From positions 1 to 64,000 of the forward strand of contig JAGATB010000039.1 in NCBI GenBank assembly GCA_017621495.1: DNA of 64,000 nt, read 5' to 3'. Of the stretch, positions 57,844 to 64,000 are shown piece after piece. The position numbers were made by a program, and so were the translations under genes. Below the pieces are notes generated by a model. That model saw only the letters and a list, made by a program, of their open reading frames with translations. It searched no databases and had not been told where the DNA came from. Source of the DNA: Clostridia bacterium (GTDB lineage: Bacteria; Bacillota; Clostridia; UMGS1810). The number at the start of each line of letters is the position of its first letter. Position 1 is the stretch's first letter.

Positions 57844-58686
57844 TTATTTATAGTCTTCGTCATTCATCTTATTGAGATAATATGACTTCTTCAAGCTTTT
57901 TTCATCATAATAGTAATCTCGTATTTCTTTTACGAGGCCCAGGTCACCGCCTACAGCCTTTAATTCAGCTTCCAGCTCCTTGAGCAAGGCTCTCACCTTG
58001 GCATCACACTCTGCCTCCATGGTACCCACGGTACCGGTATAGCTGTCTACTATAGTCACAATCTGATTTCTGTCATAGTGGCAAGCCTCGTAATCGGCAT
58101 AAGCTTGGTCGCCCAATGCCTCTAGCCGGGATATAAAGTCTGCCTGTACCACATACAGCTCTGCAACCAGTGCCGATACCTTGTCTGTCTCCTCTTTTTT
58201 GGCAGGAGCCTGCGTTTCCACGGTTTCTTCCTTTTTTGGGGGTTCAGCCTTGGGAGGTGACTCTGTCTTGGTATCAGCAGGCTTATCCTCCGGCTTCTCC
58301 GCCTTGGGTTCTTCCTCAGGCTTCTTCTCGGGCTCTTTGGCTGCGAGTATCTCCTCCAAAGTAGCATCACCCTTTACAAGCTTCACAGCTTCCTCTCGGG
58401 TAATCTTACCGTCGGCATATGCCTTGGCTTCCTCTGCCGTGAGCTCGCCCCGGATATTGATAAGGGGGTTTTCCTCTGCTATCTTCTCCATTTTTGCCTT
58501 ATTGGTCTCCATCTTTTTCTCGATTTCCTCGGCAGATTTACGCGAGTTCACGAAGGATACGATGTTGTCCCAATTAAACACAATACGCACTATATTTCGG
58601 TAGCGTATGCCCAGGGCTCCCAGAGTAACTACGATAACCGCAAGTATGCTCAGAAGTGTTATCTTAATTATTTTCTTTTTATTCAT
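57844..58686 (-). CDS. Membrane-anchored protein with charged linker, partner of the giant surface protein
   Basis: 280 residues: a lysine-rich N-terminus and one membrane helix (about 5-27), a coiled-coil region (about 45-100), a Pro/Glu/Lys/Ala-rich linker (about 115-175), and a C-terminal helical domain (about 180-280) with tyrosine- and charge-rich end. No catalytic motif and no recognised family. It precedes the giant gene by 17 bases in the same transcript, so it may anchor, export or organise that protein; this is inference. Confidence 0.7.
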   Translation of the reverse strand: MNKKKIIKITLLSILAVIVVTLGALGIRYRNIVRIVFNWDNIVSFVNSRKSAEEIEKKMETNKAKMEKIAEENPLINIRGELTAEEAKAYADGKITREEAVKLVKGDATLEEILAAKEPEKKPEEEPKAEKPEDKPADTKTESPPKAEPPKKEETVETQAPAKKEETDKVSALVAELYVVQADFISRLEALGDQAYADYEACHYDRNQIVTIVDSYTGTVGTMEAECDAKVRALLKELEAELKAVGGDLGLVKEIRDYYYDEKSLKKSYYLNKMNDEDYK

Positions 58687-58767
58687 TTTCTCTCCTCAAT
58701 AATAAATAAAACATCTTAAAAACCAATGAGGGTATAAAATTGCATATTAAACAATTATACATAATAT

Positions 58768-58796
58768 ATTTTACACTTTCCTTATGCAAATGTCAA
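58768..58796 (-). promoter_or_regulatory. Strong promoter of the surface-protein operon
   Basis: TTGACA (58791-58796), 17 bases, TAAAAT (58768-58773) on the minus strand, about 80 bases before the membrane-anchored gene. Confidence 0.82.
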
Positions 58797-58890
58797 TAGT
58801 TTTAACCTAAAAGTAATGTACAAAAATTGTCTCAAAATACTGTCAATTTGCGTAAAAACATTTGTGAAACAAGTGTTATAAACCAAAAAT
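58797..58890. other. Short gap upstream of the surface operon promoter
   Basis: AT-rich sequence with no supported gene or motif apart from the promoter described separately. Confidence 0.35.
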
Positions 58891-59028
58891 GCACACAGAC
58901 CGTCGAGGATGCCTGTCCCTACATTGGTGTGCGAACATTCCAATTACAACATCACAAAAGAAAAAGCCATAATCCGCGGAAGGGAGACGGCCTGTTACCA
59001 TCACCATCCCGACGGTCATGACTTTTTC
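58891..59028 (-). terminator. Complex inverted repeats after the Cys-rich gene
   Basis: GACCGTCG/CGACGGTC (58898 and 59010), GCACAC/GTGTGC (58891 and 58927) and GAAAAAG/CTTTTTC (58960 and 59022) form overlapping inverted repeats. The last is followed by TTTTTC on the minus strand and may terminate the Cys-rich gene; the rest resembles a degenerate dispersed palindrome containing a GTAGGGA-like box (reverse). Confidence 0.45.
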
Positions 59029-59035
59029 TAATCAT

Positions 59036-59866
59036 TTAATCGTTAAAGCATCCCTTTTCAGGCGGGAAAAACTCGTCTATAGGGAAATGGAGCTTCTCGA
59101 AAAGCTCGCAGGGATTGCTCTCGGTAGAAACAGTACATTCATCCTGAGGAATACAGAAATCAATCACAGGAATAAGAAGCTGTACGTCTCTGATAAGTCT
59201 CACGATTGTAAACAAACCAAGGGTCACATATACCTTGCGGTTGTTATCGCAATCGGTGATTTCATCATCAAACACCTTACAGATGCTTTCCGGTACAGAG
59301 TTTACATCTGTCTCACCGCAGCAGCAACAGCAGTTGTTATCTGCAGGTTCTACGATTTTTGCTCCGAGAGCAATGGGATCTACTACCTCAATGTGCGCCT
59401 CGGGCAGATTGTTTTTCTGCCAGAGCTGGACATCTGCTTCATCGAATTTGTATTTTGAACGGAAGGTTTTGGCATTGCCTTCGGAACCGAAAAGAATTAC
59501 CTTCTTGTCAAATATAGCCAGACCCTCAACAGTGCAGGGTCTGCCCACACCTGTAAATACCTCAAGTGTGATACGGAAGAAGAATCTTAGGTCTACCGAA
59601 TAATAGCCGCGGTTAAACTGAACAGGCTCCACATCCGAATATATCCAGATGATTTCCGCTTTTTTCGCTTTGACGCTCATTGCTCTGTCCACAAGGCATT
59701 GTCCTGCCTCGGTCAGATATACTCTTAAGTTTTCAATGCATTCTTTATCCCTGCACGAATCATATACCTTGCCGGTTTCTATGCAGGCATTACCGCTGTT
59801 GCAATTGGAGTTATTACTGTTGTTGTTACAGCATGGATTGCAACCGGGAAGCACTTTTTCACCCAT
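59036..59866 (-). CDS. Conserved Cys-rich clostridial protein, possible spore-coat type
   Basis: 276 residues with a Cys/Asn-rich head (GCNPCCNNNSNNSNCNSG), a beta-rich core (GRPCTVEGLAIFDKKVILFGSEGN), a five-cysteine run (NNCCCCCGE, about residue 180) and acidic Cys-containing tail. Similar proteins recur as hypothetical in spore-forming clostridia. High cysteine without a signal peptide or membrane segment fits a spore-surface or metal-binding role, which is inference. GGGAGG precedes the ATG. Divided from its neighbours by hairpins. Confidence 0.6.
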   Translation of the reverse strand: MGEKVLPGCNPCCNNNSNNSNCNSGNACIETGKVYDSCRDKECIENLRVYLTEAGQCLVDRAMSVKAKKAEIIWIYSDVEPVQFNRGYYSVDLRFFFRITLEVFTGVGRPCTVEGLAIFDKKVILFGSEGNAKTFRSKYKFDEADVQLWQKNNLPEAHIEVVDPIALGAKIVEPADNNCCCCCGETDVNSVPESICKVFDDEITDCDNNRKVYVTLGLFTIVRLIRDVQLLIPVIDFCIPQDECTVSTESNPCELFEKLHFPIDEFFPPEKGCFND

Positions 59867-59946
59867 TTATAATTCCTCCCAAAAGATTGAATTTACTGCT
59901 TCGATATCATAATATGAGAGAAATGAAATTTATGTTCCTGTTTTTA

Positions 59947-60810
59947 TTAATGTTTCGCCATATGATTTTTTACCACTACTATTTTAAAATAGCTTTTGCT
60001 CAATATATAATCCTCAAGGATGAGCTTTTTGTCCTCTGTATATGCAGAGCTTAATCCGGACTGACGGTTGATATCCTCCGCCACACTCTCTATATCGCCA
60101 TATCTTGCAAGCTGGCGGTAGGTAGGTGCAGTCGCCGGCTTCACAAAGTATGTTATAACCTTGCCGTACAGGAATATGAGCAGCAGCATAAATATCCAGA
60201 AGCATGCATAATCGGTGGAGGCTGTGTCCATCTCCAGATTACGCACATCGAGCATATATTCGCTGACTTCCAGGCTTTCTCCCTCGCCTATGGTTTCGGA
60301 AAGCACAGAGAGTATGGGCTTTTGCACATCTGTAATATATGCTGTTAAGTTTTTGGTAACCTTCTGATTTGCATATGCAAGCACAGGAACATTTCTGCCG
60401 CCAATCTGCGCCATATACAGCTTATACAAGTCATACTCCTTGACCTTGGTGCCGGTGGTGCCTCCTCCCATAGTACCTTTGAAGCTGTGGTCGGTATCTG
60501 TGACAGAATCTGCCTTTATATTAAAATAATATTTGTCATCCTGCCAGTAGCTTGTGGAACGAACCAAGGAGCCTTCGGGGTTTTTGTGGTCCTTCCTGCC
60601 CAGTTCTATTATTTCTTCTATTACTATAGTATCCGTCTCAGAGATGAACCTCTGTGTATCCAGCGGTGACGGACCGCTGTGCTCGGTCTTGAGATAGGGC
60701 ATTTTATTGATGATAAACAATATATAAAGCACTGTAAGCAATATATTGATGATGAGAAACTTAATGCGGTATCTTGACATTTCTTTGTATAAAAGTGTTC
60801 CTTTTTGCAT
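59947..60810 (-). CDS. Membrane protein of unknown function with two helices
   Basis: 287 residues: membrane helix at about 17-37, a 160-residue beta-rich extracytoplasmic domain (TDTIVIEEIIELGR, GTMGGGTTGTKVKEYDL), a second helix (about 203-222), then a cytoplasmic tail (PTYRQLARYGDIESVAEDINRQ). Not recognised. It is 11 bases behind rsmI and so probably in its operon. Confidence 0.6.
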   Translation of the reverse strand: MQKGTLLYKEMSRYRIKFLIINILLTVLYILFIINKMPYLKTEHSGPSPLDTQRFISETDTIVIEEIIELGRKDHKNPEGSLVRSTSYWQDDKYYFNIKADSVTDTDHSFKGTMGGGTTGTKVKEYDLYKLYMAQIGGRNVPVLAYANQKVTKNLTAYITDVQKPILSVLSETIGEGESLEVSEYMLDVRNLEMDTASTDYACFWIFMLLLIFLYGKVITYFVKPATAPTYRQLARYGDIESVAEDINRQSGLSSAYTEDKKLILEDYILSKSYFKIVVVKNHMAKH

Positions 60811-60821
60811 TTGTTTTCCTC

Positions 60822-61667
60822 CTAATATTTCTCGTACTCGTTATATACATCCCTTCGGGCAGCACCTCGCTGTTTGGCTGCCTCCTTTATGGCATCTTTT
60901 TTGCTGAGACCTTGTGCTATGAGGGTATCAACATGCTCCTTAACGGATATATCTGCAAACATCCGGTCTCTCTCCGCTTCCTGCTCGGCATCGCTTTTAC
61001 CTGCAAGCACCAGTACATATTCACCCTTAGGGTTATTGTCTTCATAGTATGCCACTGCCTGCTCCAGAGTAGTAACCATACATTCTTCGTGAAGCTTGGT
61101 AAGCTCACGCACTATGCTTATGGGTCTGTTGCCAAATACAGCATGCATATCTGCAAGAGTACGTACGAGCTTGTGGGGTGCCTCATGAAATATCATGGTG
61201 CGTTTCTCATTAAGGAGAGAATTAAGGTGCTCATTTCTGCTCTTTTTGTTTACGGACAAAAAGCCTTCAAAACAAAATCTGCCCGTGTCCTGCCCGGATA
61301 TGATAAGTGCATTTATAAGAGCCGCCGCACCCGGTACCGGCACCACGGAGATATCCTCGGCTATGCACATCCTCACCAAATCCTCACCGGGGTCAGATAT
61401 AGCAGGTGTACCGGCATCGGTCACCAGTGCAACATCCTTGCCGGTTTTAAGCACGGATATGATATAATCACCTTTTTCTTTTTTATTGTGTTCAAAGTAG
61501 CTTGTAAGGGGCTTTTGTATATCAAAGTGATTTAAGAGCTTCATAGAATGCCGTGTATCTTCACAGGCTATGAGCTCCACACTTCCAAGCACCTTTAAGG
61601 CTCTGTAGGTTATATCCTCCAGATTGCCTATCGGTGTAGCTACAAGGTAAAGTTTACCGTATTGCAT
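60822..61667 (-). CDS. rsmI: 16S rRNA (cytidine1402-2'-O)-methyltransferase
   Basis: SAM-dependent methyltransferase of the tetrapyrrole-methylase fold that modifies C1402 in the P site. 281 residues; LVATPIGNLEDITYRALKVL start, VTDAGTPAISDPGEDLVR and the region IFHEAPHKLVRTL are diagnostic. Lies 9 bases after trmN6; this adjacency is the standard clostridial order. Confidence 0.96.
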   Translation of the reverse strand: MQYGKLYLVATPIGNLEDITYRALKVLGSVELIACEDTRHSMKLLNHFDIQKPLTSYFEHNKKEKGDYIISVLKTGKDVALVTDAGTPAISDPGEDLVRMCIAEDISVVPVPGAAALINALIISGQDTGRFCFEGFLSVNKKSRNEHLNSLLNEKRTMIFHEAPHKLVRTLADMHAVFGNRPISIVRELTKLHEECMVTTLEQAVAYYEDNNPKGEYVLVLAGKSDAEQEAERDRMFADISVKEHVDTLIAQGLSKKDAIKEAAKQRGAARRDVYNEYEKY

Positions 61668-61676
61668 ATGTGTTCC

Positions 61677-62351
61677 TCATTTCCAATTTACATATATGGG
61701 GTTTTCCAGTTTAAGAGACGGGCTTGCTCCCAGCATACCCTCCACAAGTATCAATGTAGCCGCTCTTTCGGGGTCAGGATGCACGAATGCAAGTCGCTTG
61801 GGCTCAAGGTTGGCAGAGCGCATGGAGCAGAGCACATCACAAAGCCTGTCCGCCCTATGTACCATATAAAAATATCCACCGTATTTAAGAAGCTTTGAGG
61901 CGACAGAAGTTATATCATCCAATGTGGCAAATACCTCATGACGAGCTGCCGCCTTTAAATCGTGAGGATTCTGAAATCCTGAACCCACCTTCATATATGG
62001 AGGATTGCAGGTAACAACATCTGCCCACCCGGTAACAAAATGCTGCTGCCAGTTCTTGATATCGTCATTGATAAACCTGAGCTTATCCGAAAGATTATTA
62101 AGTTCACAATTGCGTACTGCAAGAGAATACGACTCCTTTAATATTTCCACACCTACAAGCTCTCTTGCCTTGGTCTTGGCACTGAGCAGTATGGGTATGA
62201 TACCGTTGCCCGTGCACAAATCCACTATCCGTCCGCCCTTTTTGATACGGACAAAATCAGTAAGCAATACACTGTCGGTACCAAAGCAAAACAGGTCCGT
62301 ATCCTGTATGAGCTTAAGACCCTCTATTCCCAAATCGTCTATTCTTTCCAT
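61677..62351 (-). CDS. trmN6: tRNA1(Val) (adenine37-N6)-methyltransferase family (TrmN6/YfiC)
   Basis: 224 residues with the class I SAM motif (VDLCTGNGIIPILLSAKT) and the amino-methylase NPPY tetrapeptide in VTCNPPYMKVGSG. Family members methylate tRNA in bacteria, although the exact target outside Escherichia coli is inferred. Between the ferredoxin gene and rsmI, matching the yabB position. Confidence 0.9.
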   Translation of the reverse strand: MERIDDLGIEGLKLIQDTDLFCFGTDSVLLTDFVRIKKGGRIVDLCTGNGIIPILLSAKTKARELVGVEILKESYSLAVRNCELNNLSDKLRFINDDIKNWQQHFVTGWADVVTCNPPYMKVGSGFQNPHDLKAAARHEVFATLDDITSVASKLLKYGGYFYMVHRADRLCDVLCSMRSANLEPKRLAFVHPDPERAATLILVEGMLGASPSLKLENPIYVNWK

Positions 62352-62396
62352 CTATCTAAATTCCCATTCTTTAATTATTTTCAGCCCAAATAGTCC

Positions 62397-62437
62397 AAAA
62401 AAGGGCTGTAAAAAAATTCATTTTTTACAATCCCTTT
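62397..62437 (-). terminator. Terminator of the ferredoxin gene
   Basis: Stem of AAGGG-ATTGTAAAAAA with its complement around a 4-base loop, followed by TTTTTTGG on the minus strand, about 17 bases after the ferredoxin stop. Confidence 0.8.
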
Positions 62438-62453
62438 CTTGAATGTTTCAAAA

Positions 62454-62624
62454 TTATTCAGCGTTAGGAGCGCCTACAGGGCAAGCACCTGCACATGCAC
62501 CGCATTCGATGCACTCATCTGCATTGATTTCGTATTTGCCGTCGCCTTCTACGATAGCGTTTACGGGACATTCAGGAGCGCAAGCACCGCAGCTGATGCA
62601 ATCATCATTGATAATGTATGCCAT
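62454..62624 (-). CDS. Bacterial 2[4Fe-4S] ferredoxin
   Basis: A 56-residue electron carrier with two complete clusters: CISCGACAPECP and CIECGACAGACP. Low-potential ferredoxins like this serve anaerobic metabolism. It has its own promoter (TATAAT) and terminator and lies between ricT and trmN6, where yabA sits in Bacillus. Confidence 0.95.
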   Translation of the reverse strand: MAYIINDDCISCGACAPECPVNAIVEGDGKYEINADECIECGACAGACPVGAPNAE

Positions 62625-62655
62625 CTAAGATACACCTCCTTATTAAGTTAAGTTA

Positions 62656-62684
62656 ATTATAATACAAAACTTGTACAATTTCAA
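62656..62684 (-). promoter_or_regulatory. Promoter of the ferredoxin gene
   Basis: TTGAAA (62679-62684), 17 bases, TATAAT (62656-62661) on the minus strand, 32 bases before the start codon. Confidence 0.85.
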
Positions 62685-62698
62685 GACTTTTTGACAAA

Positions 62699-63565
62699 TT
62701 AATCTTCAAGTTGTTTAAGTTCTGACATATCAATTTTTTCCTCATCACGGCGTGAACTGCGTTTGAGGATTTTTACATCCTTTATCTTGTAATCCTTGAT
62801 GGTCTTTTCCTCGTCTCCTACAGTTACTGTGACTATACCTTTGAGTATGCTCACGGCAGATACTATACCCTTGCCGTCCTCGGTCTCTACCAGAGAACCC
62901 ACACCAGGAGCATTCTTGGCGAGGGCCTCGTATGCCGCCTGCTCGTTTTTAAGACAGCACATAAGCCTGCCGCAGGTACCGGAAATTTTGGTGGGATTGA
63001 GTGATAAGTTCTGTTCCTTGACCATCTTGATAGACACAGGCTCAAAATCGCCCATATATGAGTTACAGCAAAGCACTCTGCCGCACACTCCCAGACCGCC
63101 AATCATCTTGGCTTCGTCTCTGACACCTATCTGTCTTAATTCTATCCTGGTCTTAAACACGGCCGCCAAATCACGCACAAGCTCACGGAAATCTATCCTG
63201 CCCTCTGCAGTGAAGTAAAATAGTATCTTATTGTGGTCAAATGTGTATTCCACATCTATGAGCTTCATCTCCAACTGATGTTTTTCTATCTTTTGACGAC
63301 AGATTTCCATAGCCTCGGCTTCTTTCTTTTTGTTGAGCTCTACAGTCCTGTCATCTTCCGCAGTAGCTATACGCAGTACCTTCTTTAGCGGGGGCACTAT
63401 CTTGTCTTCGCTTACCTCTTTGGACCCGATAACAACCAGACCGTACTCTATGCCGCGGGCAGTTTCCACTACAACGTGCATGCCGTTTTCAAGCTCAAGC
63501 TTGCCGGGGTCAAAATAGTATATCTTGCCCATTTTTTTAAAACGAACACCTGTTACCTTTACCAT
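62699..63565 (-). CDS. ricT: Ric-complex iron-sulfur subunit RicT (YaaT, PSP1 domain)
   Basis: 288 residues. In Bacillus RicT forms a complex with RicA and RicF that carries iron-sulfur clusters and modulates RNase Y and phosphorelay. Here the C-terminal region contains cysteines in GGLGVCGRVLCCNSYMG and GTCGRLMCCLKNEQ, plus the conserved PSP1 core (VRFKKMGKIYYFDPG). The ATG after GAAAGGA is 12 bases away, but the family N-terminus MVKVTGVRF supports it. Located between holB and the ferredoxin. Confidence 0.93.
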   Translation of the reverse strand: MVKVTGVRFKKMGKIYYFDPGKLELENGMHVVVETARGIEYGLVVIGSKEVSEDKIVPPLKKVLRIATAEDDRTVELNKKKEAEAMEICRQKIEKHQLEMKLIDVEYTFDHNKILFYFTAEGRIDFRELVRDLAAVFKTRIELRQIGVRDEAKMIGGLGVCGRVLCCNSYMGDFEPVSIKMVKEQNLSLNPTKISGTCGRLMCCLKNEQAAYEALAKNAPGVGSLVETEDGKGIVSAVSILKGIVTVTVGDEEKTIKDYKIKDVKILKRSSRRDEEKIDMSELKQLED

Positions 63566-63600
63566 ATATATAATCAATCCTTTCAATCAAATAAAATACC

Positions 63601-63668
63601 GACAAAAGGGGACGTACATTTTTTGTCATTTAAAAACTTGTGACAAAAAATGTACGTCCCTTTTTGTC
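63601..63668. repeat. Long palindrome overlapping the holB stop codon
   Basis: 20-base perfect arms (63609-63628 and 63641-63660, GACGTACATTTTTTGTCA type) extend nearly to 30 bases with AAAGG/CCTTT flanks and include the end of holB. It acts as a terminator or is a dispersed intergenic repeat. Confidence 0.7.
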
Positions 63669-64000
63669 ACATTTCCGCTCTGCACTTCAACAAAAGCATA
63701 GTCATTGCGATAGTGAAGTTACCGTTTTTACCCTTTTCCTTTTGAGCTGTTATTATATGCTGCATTATTCTGCAGCACTGAGCCGCGCTTAGATTAGCGG
63801 AAAAGGTGTTTATATAATTCATTTTATCTTTATTAATAATCAGAGACTCAAGCCCGTTTTTTTTGAAGTAGGCATCTCTGGCAAAAATCAATATAATATT
63901 AAATATTTCCTCTTTGTTTTCCTTAATCTTGTCAAGCCTTGCCGATATATCATAGGGCGCATAGGGGTCAGCACCCGCAAGTGAAGCAAATGCATCTGTG
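63667..64000 (-). CDS. holB: DNA polymerase III subunit delta' C-terminus (partial)
   Basis: The open frame continues beyond the right edge; about 110 C-terminal residues are seen. The helical segment (ARLDKIKENKEEIFNIILIF and LSAAQCCRIMQHIITAQKEK) and the end FTIAMTMLLLKCRAEM resemble the helical C-terminal domain of clamp-loader delta-prime subunits. The position before ricT strongly supports this (holB-ricT-trmN6-rsmI order). The sequence signature alone is weak. Confidence 0.65.
   Translation of the reverse strand, partial: TDAFASLAGADPYAPYDISARLDKIKENKEEIFNIILIFARDAYFKKNGLESLIINKDKMNYINTFSANLSAAQCCRIMQHIITAQKEKGKNGNFTIAMTMLLLKCRAEM

Overview
The window (64 kb, moderately AT-rich) reads as chromosome from an endospore-forming Clostridia-type Firmicute, probably an anaerobic gut-like lineage. 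Signs are the ctsR-mcsA-mcsB-clpC operon, a SpoIVFA/SpoIVFB-like pair, SpoIIM, type Z ribosomal protein S14, a KOW protein between map and infA, RicT, and walRK with YycH and YycI. Strong -35/-10 promoters with 17-base spacers and AGGAGG-type ribosome binding sites occur throughout. No phage, insertion sequence or CRISPR array was seen.

Layout. 1-1000 (+): tail of a response regulator and an SdpI-like membrane protein. 1400-4000 (-): tRNA-Trp and serC-serA. 4100-10330 (-): M23 and M50 (SpoIVF-like) peptidases, a radical SAM protein with its DUF2344 partner, and ligA. 10537-11853 (+): an OFA-type transporter. 11915-16392 (-): the ctsR heat-shock operon with a CtsR operator. 17011-19757: a secreted GH26-like protein (-) and trmO (+) from divergent promoters. 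19811-35850 (-): a nearly uninterrupted ribosomal superoperon (S10-spc-alpha, rpsJ to rplQ, with secY, adk, map, infA, rpoA). 36199-38574 (-): proC, spoIIM and an unusual xerD-like recombinase. 38820-44550 (+): walR, walK, a secreted protein behind a perfect WalR box, yycH, yycI and ybaB. 44850-45641 (+): an unknown exported protein. 45741-58800 (-): a surface-protein locus. 59036-64000 (-): a Cys-rich conserved protein, an unknown membrane protein, rsmI, trmN6, a ferredoxin, ricT and the end of holB.

The most unusual content is the surface locus at 45.7-58.8 kb. A strong promoter drives a membrane-anchored protein with a charged Pro/Glu/Lys linker and, 17 bases later, a 3370-residue secreted protein. 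That giant protein has three SLH modules, five cohesin-like modules alternating with InlB-type repeats, and a long acidic helical C-terminal half. The helical half carries two kinds of tandem repeat, of 17 and 26 residues. A second SLH/InlB-repeat protein follows. The locus lies about 1.2 kb beyond a WalRK cell-wall regulatory cluster and looks like a cell-surface assembly, but its function cannot be read from sequence alone.

Other points of interest are a WalR box inside the wal cluster, loss of catalytic residues in the XerD-like protein, a cluster of DnaA-box-like 9-mers in an AT-rich gap upstream of ctsR, a 126-base MITE-like element after ybaB with a solo end at trmO, and a long uncharacterised S10 leader. 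Start codons were moved inward wherever a Shine-Dalgarno sequence and family length supported it; those choices are noted in each entry.
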